DNA of 47,481 nt from Candidatus Nitrosopumilus salarius BD31 (GTDB lineage Archaea; Thermoproteota; Nitrososphaeria; Nitrososphaerales; Nitrosopumilaceae). Shown here in pieces: positions 7,480 through 15,148 of the stretch. How positions within the stretch are numbered: the stretch's first letter is position 1; each line of letters begins with the position of its first letter. The notes beneath the pieces were generated by a model, which made no database searches, was not told the DNA's origin, and saw nothing but the letters and a program-made list of their open reading frames with translations. The translations under genes and the position numbers were made by a program. Where the stretch lies: NCBI RefSeq assembly GCF_000242875.2, contig NZ_AEXL02000108.1:1-47481 (forward strand), read 5' to 3'.

Positions 7480-9003
7480 TTGTCTAGTTACTTGTTTGAA
7501 ATTTCTAAAACGGATCTTGCTGGAAGAATCGGCACATTATACACAAATCATGGAAAAATTGAGACGCCTGCATATGTTCCTGTTATTCATCCTGTTAAAC
7601 AAACAATCCCATCCAAAAAAATTCAAGAGATAGGATTTGATTTAGTTATTACAAATGCATACATTACAAAAAACAACTATGGTGATGAAGCAATAAAAAA
7701 AGGAATTCATCAGATCATAGATTTTGATCGTGGAATCATGACAGATTCTGGAGGATATCAAGTACTAGAATATGGAGATGTCAAAGTACTGCCACCAGAA
7801 ATGGCAAATTTTGAAAAAGGAATTATGACAGATTTTGCAATTCCACTTGACAAGCCAACAGGATTTGGAATGCCCATTAAAAAAGCAGAAGAGTATGTCA
7901 AGCATACTCTCAAAGTTTCTAAACAAACTCTTGAAGAAAGTGAAGATAATGGTCAAATTTGGATTGGTCCAATTCAGGGAGGAGAGCATTTTGATCTAGT
8001 TGCAAAATCTACGAAAGGTTTAGTCGAAATGGGTTTTCAAATGCTGGCATTGGGAAGCCCAGTTGAATTTATGGAATCATATGAGTATAGACTATTGGCA
8101 CAGATGATAGTTGCAGCAAAAAAACAAATGCCACATTCAATTCCTTTACATCTTTTTGGAGCAGGTCACCCACTAACAATACCATTTGCAATAGCTTTGG
8201 GATGCGATACATTTGATTCAGCATCATACATGCTTTATGCTAAGCAATTAAGATACATCACAGATGACGGAACACGTTATTTGAAAGATATTTCGGTATT
8301 TCCATGCAATTGTGAAATATGTACAAAATACACCCCTGATGAATTTAGACAATTAGAGGAAACTGAAAAGATCAATGAGCTAGCAATTCATAATTTGTAT
8401 TCAATAAAACTTGAGGTAGATAAGGTAAAACAAGCAATCCATGAAGGGAGATTATGGGAATATGTAATTAAAAAGGCCAGAGCCCATCCAAAATTATTTG
8501 AAATGATTGAAGTTATGACTGAAAATTCGGAATTTCTAGGTTTGAGTACACCAAAATTCAAGGAAAAGGCCATCTTCTTATTTAGTAAAGAAGATCAATT
8601 TAGACCAGAAGTTCAATCATACCATAACATGGTTAGAAAATTCAAAACAAAGAAGAAGAAACTTGTAATCACAAAAGAATCCAATACAAAACCAGGGTAT
8701 TTATCTCATCAATATGTCGGATTAAAAAAGAAGTTCAAAGATTTTGACACCATTCAAGTATGCCAATACAATCCACAGTTAGGATTAATGCCGATTGAAA
8801 TTTCAGACATATTTCCAGCCGCACATCATGAAACGTCTAGAGTTAATTTTGATCCAAAAGAATTTCCAACTTTTGAAAAGACATGGAATGTTTTCTTTAG
8901 CAATAATACATTTTCAGAAATACATTATGACAAAAATGATGAATTCCTAAAACACTTTGTAAAAACATTGCCAAAAGAAATCAAGAAAAAATCATTGGTT
9001 TAA
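7480..9003 (+). CDS. tgtA: Archaeosine tRNA-guanine transglycosylase
   Basis: Exchanges guanine-15 of archaeal tRNAs for preQ0, the first tRNA step of archaeosine synthesis. The catalytic domain spans residues 1-345, with Asp89 in MTDSGGYQVL and the probable nucleophile Asp246 in CDTFDSASYMLYAK. The zinc site is Cys276, Cys278, Cys281 and His304 (CNCEIC...LAIHN). The remaining ~160 residues contain the archaeal C1/C2 region, but the chain ends at 507 aa without the usual ~75-residue terminal PUA domain. It starts at TTG 7480; a second TTG at 7492 is possible because a TTAAATAA box lies at 7461. Confidence 0.92.
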   Translation: MSSYLFEISKTDLAGRIGTLYTNHGKIETPAYVPVIHPVKQTIPSKKIQEIGFDLVITNAYITKNNYGDEAIKKGIHQIIDFDRGIMTDSGGYQVLEYGDVKVLPPEMANFEKGIMTDFAIPLDKPTGFGMPIKKAEEYVKHTLKVSKQTLEESEDNGQIWIGPIQGGEHFDLVAKSTKGLVEMGFQMLALGSPVEFMESYEYRLLAQMIVAAKKQMPHSIPLHLFGAGHPLTIPFAIALGCDTFDSASYMLYAKQLRYITDDGTRYLKDISVFPCNCEICTKYTPDEFRQLEETEKINELAIHNLYSIKLEVDKVKQAIHEGRLWEYVIKKARAHPKLFEMIEVMTENSEFLGLSTPKFKEKAIFLFSKEDQFRPEVQSYHNMVRKFKTKKKKLVITKESNTKPGYLSHQYVGLKKKFKDFDTIQVCQYNPQLGLMPIEISDIFPAAHHETSRVNFDPKEFPTFEKTWNVFFSNNTFSEIHYDKNDEFLKHFVKTLPKEIKKKSLV

Positions 9004-9030
9004 TTAAAAATAAGAAAAAAGAATGTGCTA
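9004..9030 (-). terminator. T-tract terminator of the ferredoxin gene
   Basis: Read on the minus strand, two oligo-T runs (TTCTTTTTTCTTATTTTT) follow the ferredoxin stop within 40 nt. Archaeal RNA polymerase terminates on such U-rich tracts without a hairpin. Confidence 0.45.
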
Positions 9031-9041
9031 AAAGATTCAGC

Positions 9042-9344
9042 TTATAGTGCTGCGTCTTCTGCCCAACCTTTGATGAAGATACCGTTTTTGTGAAGAGGTA
9101 CTGGTTGTCCAGCTGTGTAATTCATTGGTCTCATCCAAAAGATTGATTTTGTTGGGCATACACCGATGCATGCACCATCAGAAATACATCTTTCTGGGTA
9201 GAAAACAAATGCTTTACCTCTCTTCCAGCCTTCAACTGGTTTTACTCTAAGGACATCAGGACCAAGAGTTGTACAGATTTCTACACATAGTGCACATCCG
9301 ATACATCTTTGTTCATCAATGTCTGGAAGTATTGCTATTGGCAT
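9042..9344 (-). CDS. Dicluster ferredoxin with an Asp-substituted second cluster site
   Basis: 100-aa soluble electron carrier. The first cluster is a full CX2CX2CX3C set (Cys14, 17, 20, 24). In the second, RCISDGACIGVCP, the expected second cysteine is Asp56, leaving Cys53, Cys59 and Cys63. This resembles the Asp-containing site of the 7Fe ferredoxin of Sulfolobus, which holds a [3Fe-4S] or Asp-ligated [4Fe-4S] cluster, but there it is the first motif. The two motifs are separated by a ~28-residue insert, and a 35-residue C-terminal tail follows. It is single-gene, with its own TATA box and T-tract terminator. The redox partner cannot be read from context. Confidence 0.9.
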   Translation of the reverse strand: MPIAILPDIDEQRCIGCALCVEICTTLGPDVLRVKPVEGWKRGKAFVFYPERCISDGACIGVCPTKSIFWMRPMNYTAGQPVPLHKNGIFIKGWAEDAAL

Positions 9345-9369
9345 TACAATGATAACTTTGCTTGGTGAC

Positions 9370-9378
9370 TATTTAAAC
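9370..9378 (-). promoter_or_regulatory. TATA box of the ferredoxin gene
   Basis: GTTTAAATA on the minus strand is centred 29 nt upstream of the ATG at 9344. Confidence 0.55.
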
Positions 9379-9450
9379 CATGATTGAAATTCATAACTCT
9401 GTTATGAAACTGATCTTTGAAAAATTCATGCGCAGAATCCATATTAGAAA

Positions 9451-9487
9451 TTTAAAAAACAAAAAGATAACGTGATTAACACGTTTA
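9451..9487 (-). terminator. Hairpin plus T-tract terminator of the 70-aa gene
   Basis: AACGTG (9469-9474) and CACGTT (9480-9485) are exact reverse complements around a 5-nt loop, directly at the stop codon. Reading on along the minus strand, the sequence is T-rich (ATCTTTTTGTTTTTT). Confidence 0.55.
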
Positions 9488-9697
9488 TTTTCTCATTGCG
9501 TCGATTTGACCAGAGGTTACCCAGTCAAGTAGTTCTGCAGATGATGGATTTAGGTCTGCTCTCTGTTTCATCAGATTGTTAACCCAGATCCAGTTTAATT
9601 GGTTTAGGAGTGGTTTGTTTGCTTCGTCACCAGCACGTGTTTTAGCGACGACGGCTTGATCTTGTTGTCCTAACCATTCTTGGAAGCTTCTTCCCAT
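9485..9697 (-). CDS. Small conserved-looking protein of unknown function
   Basis: 70 aa, not recognised. It is predicted to be almost wholly helical, has three tryptophans (WLGQQ, NWIWVNN, LLDWV), no cysteine, no signal peptide and no TM segment. Reality is supported by a TATA box (GCTTTAATTA) 28 nt upstream of its ATG, a hairpin/T-tract immediately after the stop, and codon use like its neighbours. It is a monocistronic unit between the ferredoxin and aCPSF2 genes. A nucleic-acid or protein-binding role is only a guess. Confidence 0.7.
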   Translation of the reverse strand: MGRSFQEWLGQQDQAVVAKTRAGDEANKPLLNQLNWIWVNNLMKQRADLNPSSAELLDWVTSGQIDAMRK

Positions 9698-9719
9698 GAG
9701 GATCGAATCTTAGCTTACA

Positions 9720-9730
9720 CTAATTAAAGC
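9720..9730 (-). promoter_or_regulatory. TATA box of the 70-aa gene
   Basis: GCTTTAATTA on the minus strand is centred 28 nt upstream of the ATG at 9697. Confidence 0.5.
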
Positions 9731-9810
9731 TTTTGTAGATTCCATAATAGGCATAATGATCGGGTAAACTCTAAGAAGGTATTAAGGGAGTTGAAAATTT
9801 ATTTTAATTC

Positions 9811-11076
9811 TTGGATGTTAAAGTTTTAGGAGCTGCAAATGAAGTTGGCAGATCTGGTTTTTTAGTTAATTGTAATGGGACAAAACTACTACTTGATTAT
9901 GGAGTTTTATTTGGAAGAAGGGGCTCACCACCTCAATACCCCCTTCATGTAAAACCAAAAGATTTGGATGCAATCATCATTACTCATGCTCATTTAGATC
10001 ATTCAGGAAATGTCCCATCGCTTTTTGTCAGTGGCAATACAGATGTTTATGCTACACCCCCAACATTTGATTTATCAAAATTATTGATTGAAGATATGTT
10101 AAAAATTGAAAAAAATTCCCATCCATTTGATCTGCCTGAGGTAAACAATATGATGAAAAATGCAAAGGAGATAGGATATAAACAAAAAGTCACCAAAGGT
10201 AATGCAACTTTTGAATTAAGAGAGTCAGGACATGTGATAGGAGGAAGTACAGTCTTGGTAGAATCAGAGAAAAAACGACTTTTCTATACTGGCGATATTA
10301 AAACACACGGCTCCAGAATGCTACGAGAGATGGATTTGGACGTGGGAGAAATTGATTTACTAATCACTGAGAGTACATATGCCAAAACTGAACAAAAGCC
10401 AAGAAAGGAATCTGAAGCTGAATTAATAGAATTTGCAAATGAAGTAATGGATAGAAAAGGGATATTATTTATCCCATCATTTTCAGTTGAACGCTCTCAA
10501 GAGATTGCATGTATTTTAAGAAGTTCAAATTTCAAACATAAGATCATCATGGATGGAATGGCATTAAAAGTAAATGAGATTATGTTTAGACATCCGGATT
10601 ACCTAAGAGATCCGGAAGTGTTTTCAGATGCCATAAAGCATGCAACCTCAATTAGAGAACATTCAGAAAGAAAACGCGCAATGGAAGAGCCTTGTGTTGT
10701 AATTTCACCAGCTGGAATGTTGGTTGGGGGGAACGCAGTTTATTATTTACAACAATTATCATTTGACAGTAAAAATGGAATAGCGCTAGTTTCATATCAA
10801 GGAGAAGGTACACCAGGCAGAAAATTGCTTGATACAGGCACAGTTTCAACTAGAGGTAAAGATCTCAACGTTACTGCAGAGGTAAAGCAATTTGAATTCT
10901 CAGGGCATGCAGATAGGAAGGAATTATTTGATATGATTAAAAATATCAAGGGAAATCCAAAAGTTTGGGCGGTACATGGAGACACTGAATCATGTGAGAT
11001 GTTTGCACAAGAAATTCACGAGAAATTTGGTTTAGAAACATATGCACCTAAAGTTAATGATGAAATAACCATCTAA
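9811..11076 (+). CDS. Beta-CASP metallo-beta-lactamase RNase (aCPSF2 type)
   Basis: Zinc-dependent ribonuclease of the archaeal CPSF family involved in RNA 3'-end processing and decay. The metal motif is HAHLDH (His59, His61, Asp63, His64), followed by SGHVIGGS, TGDIKTHGS, ITESTYA, the beta-CASP Glu in SFSVERSQE, SPAGMLVGG, FSGHADRKEL and the terminal VHGDTES. No N-terminal KH domains are present and the length is 421 aa, so it is the aCPSF2 class rather than aCPSF1. It starts at TTG 9811; a GGTATTAAGG box lies 28 nt upstream. The OGG1-type glycosylase gene begins one base after its stop. Confidence 0.9.
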   Translation: MDVKVLGAANEVGRSGFLVNCNGTKLLLDYGVLFGRRGSPPQYPLHVKPKDLDAIIITHAHLDHSGNVPSLFVSGNTDVYATPPTFDLSKLLIEDMLKIEKNSHPFDLPEVNNMMKNAKEIGYKQKVTKGNATFELRESGHVIGGSTVLVESEKKRLFYTGDIKTHGSRMLREMDLDVGEIDLLITESTYAKTEQKPRKESEAELIEFANEVMDRKGILFIPSFSVERSQEIACILRSSNFKHKIIMDGMALKVNEIMFRHPDYLRDPEVFSDAIKHATSIREHSERKRAMEEPCVVISPAGMLVGGNAVYYLQQLSFDSKNGIALVSYQGEGTPGRKLLDTGTVSTRGKDLNVTAEVKQFEFSGHADRKELFDMIKNIKGNPKVWAVHGDTESCEMFAQEIHEKFGLETYAPKVNDEITI

Positions 11077-11077
11077 G

Positions 11078-11920
11078 ATGCAAAAAAGTTTTACAATAAA
11101 TGTTGAAAATTCAATAAATAGTGGCCAAGTGTTTCTTTGGAAAGAAAATGATCAGTATTGGTATGGTGTAAACGGTCAAGATATTCTTAGAGTGGATAAA
11201 TTAGGAAAAATCAAATCCTATCAAAATTCCAAAACAGATTTTTTTAGAAAAAAAGATAACATGGAGAAAATAATAAGTTCAATTTCAAGAGACAGCACAA
11301 CTAAAGAAGCAGTAAAAAAGTATATAGGACTTCGATTACTTGATCAAGATCCTTTTCAATGCTTGATTTCATTTATTGTATCATCAAACTCTAACATTCA
11401 AAAAATAAAAACAAGTTTAGAAAAAATATCAAAAAAATTTGGAACTAAAGTGCAGTTTGAAAATCAAGAATTCTTTTTGTTTCCAAAACCAGAAAAGTTA
11501 GCCAAAGCATCAATAAATGAAATTACAGATTGTGGTGTTGGGTATCGTGCAAAATTTATCAAAGAAGCAGCAAACATGAGTTTTTTGAAAGAAATTGATT
11601 TTGAATACCTAAAAAAATCTAATTATCATGACGCTAAAGAAAATATTTGTCTAGTACCAGGAGTGGGAAACAAGGTAGCTGATTGCATATTGTTGTTTTC
11701 TTTGAACAAGTTAGAGGCATTCCCATTAGATAGATGGATGATAAGAATTTTAGAAAAATATTATTCAGTTCAATTTCAAATTACAACTAAAACAATTACA
11801 GATAAGCAATATGATCTTCTTCATGAAAAAATTGTAAAACACTATGGACAGTATGCCGGGTATGCACAACAATTTCTCTTCAAAATGGAAAGAGAGAATT
11901 ACAAAAAGAAGTGGCTGTAA
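11078..11920 (+). CDS. OGG1-type 8-oxoguanine DNA glycosylase/AP lyase
   Basis: Base-excision repair enzyme of the HhH-GPD superfamily, 280 aa. The N-terminal ~85 residues (NSGQVFLWKENDQYWYGV) match the OGG1 N-terminal beta domain. The helix-hairpin-helix LVPGVGNKVADCILL carries the Schiff-base Lys199, and FPLDRWM carries the catalytic Asp218. GVGYRAKFI is the OGG1 GYRA(R/K)Y segment. It is translationally coupled to the aCPSF2 gene (1-nt gap). Confidence 0.88.
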   Translation: MQKSFTINVENSINSGQVFLWKENDQYWYGVNGQDILRVDKLGKIKSYQNSKTDFFRKKDNMEKIISSISRDSTTKEAVKKYIGLRLLDQDPFQCLISFIVSSNSNIQKIKTSLEKISKKFGTKVQFENQEFFLFPKPEKLAKASINEITDCGVGYRAKFIKEAANMSFLKEIDFEYLKKSNYHDAKENICLVPGVGNKVADCILLFSLNKLEAFPLDRWMIRILEKYYSVQFQITTKTITDKQYDLLHEKIVKHYGQYAGYAQQFLFKMERENYKKKWL

Positions 11921-11923
11921 ACC

Positions 11924-11930
11924 CTTAAAA
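11924..11930 (+). promoter_or_regulatory. TATA box of tRNA-Arg
   Basis: CTTAAAA is centred 27 nt upstream of the mature tRNA 5' end, right after the glycosylase stop codon. Confidence 0.45.
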
Positions 11931-11953
11931 TGGTAATTAATTGCTAGGTTTTT

Positions 11954-12028
11954 GGGCCTATAGCTCAGCATGGATAGAGTGTTGGACTTCTAATCCAATG
12001 GCCAAGGGATCGAAGCCCTTTGGGCCCA
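11954..12028 (+). tRNA. tRNA-Arg (UCU)
   Basis: A complete cloverleaf can be drawn: acceptor GGGCCTA/TGGGCCC (one G-T pair), D stem GCTC/GAGT, anticodon stem TTGGA/TCCAA with loop CTTCTAA (anticodon TCT at 11989-11991), T stem AAGGG/CCCTT. The discriminator base is A and CCA is not encoded. There is no intron. Confidence 0.95.
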
Positions 12029-12068
12029 TTTAACAAAATTATTTATTTCAAGTTACATGTGATTTTTT

Positions 12069-12419
12069 GTGAAAGACATAGAATTCAAACTAAATTCAAC
12101 TGACATTCATCCAAATTCCGAAATCAAGGGATTAATTTCTGTATCATATCCAGGAAGATATGACGGAGTAGTAATTAACACTCAAATTTTAGATTCAAAT
12201 GAGCATATAGTCTACAAAGGATATAATGGAAAGAAAATATCACAGAATGTTTCAAGACTATTTATCAATAAAGATGCAATGCCTGAAAATAAAGCAGAGT
12301 TTACTGCATTAATAAAATTTGAACCAAAGCAAGAACACGAAATTAAATTCAGAGCATCAATTATCGAACAGCATAAAGAAATTGAAAGTCAGATAATTTT
12401 TGCAAAGTATTCAGTCTAG
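12069..12419 (+). CDS. Hypothetical all-beta protein
   Basis: 116 aa, unrecognised; GTG start supported by an ATTTATTTC box about 25 nt upstream. No signal peptide or TM segment. Alternating hydrophobic strands (IKGLISVSYPGRYDGVVINTQI, KAEFTALIKFEP, EIKFRASIIEQ) suggest a single Ig-like or arrestin-like beta sandwich. It follows tRNA-Arg, and its last 4 bp overlap the 3' end of the convergent cupredoxin gene. Confidence 0.65.
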   Translation: MKDIEFKLNSTDIHPNSEIKGLISVSYPGRYDGVVINTQILDSNEHIVYKGYNGKKISQNVSRLFINKDAMPENKAEFTALIKFEPKQEHEIKFRASIIEQHKEIESQIIFAKYSV

Positions 12420-12877
12420 AACTTGTTTAGCTCAATAGTGATTTTTCCTGTCATCCATGGATGTGGTTGACAATGATATGGAATCTCTTGAGTCTGAGTA
12501 AATAGGAATTCATATGTCTCACCAGGCTTTATAACGCCTGGAGAACCAAACTCTCCACTATATGCATCAGAATATGGCACATCGGGAGTTACTGTATGTG
12601 CAGTATCATCGTTATTTTGCCAAATTACTTTGTTATCAATCTCTAATTGTACAGATGCCTTATTTGGAACATAGTTTTGATTTCCTTCAATAACTGCACC
12701 GGGAGCAATTTCAATAACAAAGTCTTTTTCAGGATGTAAGATGTGCTCAGATACAGATGGTTTTGCCAGAGATTCTGGAAGATAAAATGAAGTGTAAAAA
12801 ACTACAGATGCAGACATGCCAATTATTAGTGCAATCATTCCAATTCCATACGCGTGGCTTGATGTAGGGGCACTCAT
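12416..12877 (-). CDS. Membrane-anchored plastocyanin-like cupredoxin
   Basis: 153 aa. An N-terminal TM helix (about residues 9-31) anchors a type-1 copper domain facing outside. Copper ligands are the His in DDTAHTVTP and the C-terminal YHCQPHPWM set (Cys, His, Met). Ammonia-oxidising archaea use small blue-copper proteins in place of c-type cytochromes. Position directly downstream of the Rieske/cyt b genes suggests it takes electrons from that complex (inference). It has its own TATA box. Confidence 0.9.
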   Translation of the reverse strand: MSAPTSSHAYGIGMIALIIGMSASVVFYTSFYLPESLAKPSVSEHILHPEKDFVIEIAPGAVIEGNQNYVPNKASVQLEIDNKVIWQNNDDTAHTVTPDVPYSDAYSGEFGSPGVIKPGETYEFLFTQTQEIPYHCQPHPWMTGKITIELNKF

Positions 12878-12898
12878 AATTTTTTTGCCTCGCTCAAG

Positions 12899-12909
12899 TT
12901 ATTATAAAG
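12899..12909 (-). promoter_or_regulatory. TATA box of the cupredoxin gene
   Basis: CTTTATAATAA on the minus strand is centred 27 nt upstream of the ATG at 12877. Confidence 0.6.
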
Positions 12910-12929
12910 TTTGTTAAGGAATTGTGAGA

Positions 12930-14516
12930 TCATGGTTTGTTAAGATCTCCAGAACCAATATTTGGATTAACATTTGCATCAACTCCCAAATCAGCTTGAG
13001 TTTTTGGGACAGAAACTTCTGGAGCTAATTCTTTTGGTGTTGATTTTTCTTCTGAAGTTGCATCTCCTTCGGGGGTTTTGCCTTGTTGAGTAGAAACTTC
13101 AGGTTCCATTAGTTTTGGCTTTTCATCCGAAACAGGAACTGGTACGGGTGGAGGGGCATTCTTTTGCTGACTCATGGCATATCTGTACACATGGAAGAAT
13201 GCTGCAAATACAAGTAGAATTATTCCAACAAAGAATAATGACACGTTCTTCATTCCAGTAAGAGCTGCGTTATATGCTGCAATATTTAGGAATACTTGGA
13301 ATGCAAGTAATGCAACAAGTAACCAATTAATCCATTTTTCAGTAAGATTGATACTAGCTACCTTCTTTGGACCAGTGCTTTTGGCAAGCTTGGCTTTTCT
13401 TTCTGCCTCATTTGCAAGTTTGATCATCATGTAACTAAATCCAAATCCTAATGGTACCATTAAGATCATTGTAGAGTAGAAGAATATTGGATCAATTACC
13501 AAACGTTCTACTAATGGCTTTGCAATGTCAGGTGAAATATAGAATCCCCAGTAAGTTGTAACCATAATTTGAGCAAGACTAGTAATTCCAAATGCAGTCA
13601 TAAATGGTCTGTCTCTCCATGAGAATTTCTTGTATCTGTCAATAAACGGAACCAGTACAAACGATATGAGGAAAATCAACGGCCACAGTAATCCTGTAAC
13701 AAATTTGTCATACTGTGTCCTCATGAATGCGTAGATTCCTGTAAGATACCATTCAGGAACAGTCACACCAGGCGGAACCGTGGGTTCAAACTTGAATCCC
13801 AGATCAATTGGAAACACACCACCGGTAATCAGAATTGCACCACCAATTGCCATTACCATTGGTACATCAAATACTAAAAATCTTGGGAAGTGCACTGCCA
13901 TCAACCCAAGCATTACAATTGGCAAGAGGAATACATGTTGTGCGTAGAATCTTAATACAAAGTCCGAAAATCCACTACCTAATGCAGCATCACGAATTGT
14001 TGGCCCAGCTACCGGGATGGACGTAGTTAATGATGCCGCAATACTAATTGCAAGTTCTGCTCTTTCACTAAAAATCACATCGTATCCAGTAAACGCTTCA
14101 AGAATAGTAACTACACCAAGAATGACACCAGTCATCCACAAAACTTCATTTCTAATTTTGTATCTTCCACTAAAGTATTGATAATACATGTGAAGAACTG
14201 CTAATAGCACCATTGCATTTGATCCATGATAGTGAATATTTCTAATGTGGAAACCAAATGGTACTTCATCGTTAATGAATTGAACACTATCCCAGGCTCT
14301 ATCCAAAATCGGTTGATAGTAAAACATGAGTAATGCCCCTGAAACTCCAAGAATGATAAAGACAATGAAGGTAAGCATTCCTAAGAATCCAAATGGACTT
14401 ACAAATCTTGCAGGAAATGAAAACTTGATTGCAGTAAAGATTGTTCTGTCTATGCCATCCCAAAGCCAGTAAAGAAACGCAACTGCGCCAGTTCTTCTTT
14501 TAAGCGAAACGGCCAT
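12930..14516 (-). CDS. Cytochrome b (fused b6/subunit IV type) of the quinol-oxidising complex
   Basis: Multi-pass membrane subunit of the archaeal complex III analogue. Haem ligand pairs are His95/His109 (14 apart) and His194/His209 (15 apart; the one-residue-longer spacing is the cytochrome b6 pattern). The quinol-oxidation motif PEWY is at residues 254-257. Subunit IV-like helices continue to about residue 450. An unusual hydrophilic Pro/Glu/Lys-rich tail of ~75 residues ends the chain. I place the start at ATG 14516, since GGAG lies 9 nt before it; a TTG at 14522 is the alternative. It overlaps the end of the Rieske gene by 17 nt. Confidence 0.93.
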   Translation of the reverse strand: MAVSLKRRTGAVAFLYWLWDGIDRTIFTAIKFSFPARFVSPFGFLGMLTFIVFIILGVSGALLMFYYQPILDRAWDSVQFINDEVPFGFHIRNIHYHGSNAMVLLAVLHMYYQYFSGRYKIRNEVLWMTGVILGVVTILEAFTGYDVIFSERAELAISIAASLTTSIPVAGPTIRDAALGSGFSDFVLRFYAQHVFLLPIVMLGLMAVHFPRFLVFDVPMVMAIGGAILITGGVFPIDLGFKFEPTVPPGVTVPEWYLTGIYAFMRTQYDKFVTGLLWPLIFLISFVLVPFIDRYKKFSWRDRPFMTAFGITSLAQIMVTTYWGFYISPDIAKPLVERLVIDPIFFYSTMILMVPLGFGFSYMMIKLANEAERKAKLAKSTGPKKVASINLTEKWINWLLVALLAFQVFLNIAAYNAALTGMKNVSLFFVGIILLVFAAFFHVYRYAMSQQKNAPPPVPVPVSDEKPKLMEPEVSTQQGKTPEGDATSEEKSTPKELAPEVSVPKTQADLGVDANVNPNIGSGDLNKP

Positions 14517-15105
14517 ATCCAATTACTCCATTTTCATTTGCGGTAAACTTTGGTGGTAAAATAAATACAAATCCATCAGAATCAATTTCAAAAGTTAATT
14601 GTGCTAAAGTGTTTGAAGGTGCAGCTTGCACTGATGCAGGGCCTACAAAAGCTGTTCCAGTAACTGGATCATACATACTACCATGACAAGGACATTCACC
14701 TCTTTTTCTTCCTTCATCTGGCCAATACTTCCACAGACACCAAAGATGAAGACACACCATACTATATGCTCGAATAGCAGATGCATCATTTTTTCCACCT
14801 CCTAACTCTTCAGGAAGTCTGATGAACTGCCATTTACGAAATGCTTCTGCATCAAGTGCCGCATCACCAGTTGAAGGATATGTGATAACTTCAGCATGAT
14901 TAGCTGGAAAAGTATTGATATTGGCCTGAGTGCCATCAGGTAAAATTACTGGAACTTTTTCAAGAGATGCAGAGTTTGGGTTTGGCATATAATTTCCAAA
15001 TGGGACAAATGGTGCAAAAGCCAGTCCAGTACCAGCAGCACCCATCAATTTCAGAAAGTCTCTTCGGGATAATCCACTAGACTTTTTTGTCCCTAGTTCT
15101 GACAT
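14500..15105 (-). CDS. Rieske iron-sulfur protein, Tat-exported
   Basis: 201 aa. The N-terminus LSRRDFLKLMGAAGTGLAF is a twin-arginine signal anchor. The [2Fe-2S] domain shows box I CLHLWC and box II CPCHGS, giving two Cys and two His ligands plus the usual disulfide pair. It accepts electrons from quinol bound at cytochrome b and passes them on, here plausibly to a cupredoxin. It is the first gene of the Rieske-cyt b operon, with a strong TATA box. Confidence 0.93.
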   Translation of the reverse strand: MSELGTKKSSGLSRRDFLKLMGAAGTGLAFAPFVPFGNYMPNPNSASLEKVPVILPDGTQANINTFPANHAEVITYPSTGDAALDAEAFRKWQFIRLPEELGGGKNDASAIRAYSMVCLHLWCLWKYWPDEGRKRGECPCHGSMYDPVTGTAFVGPASVQAAPSNTLAQLTFEIDSDGFVFILPPKFTANENGVIGYGRFA

Positions 15106-15130
15106 TCAAGCTGTCGTACTCGCCAAATTG

Positions 15131-15140
15131 CTTATAAACC
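15131..15140 (-). promoter_or_regulatory. TATA box of the Rieske-cytochrome b operon
   Basis: GGTTTATAAG on the minus strand is centred about 30 nt upstream of the ATG at 15105. Confidence 0.6.
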
Positions 15141-15148
15141 TTGTTTAG

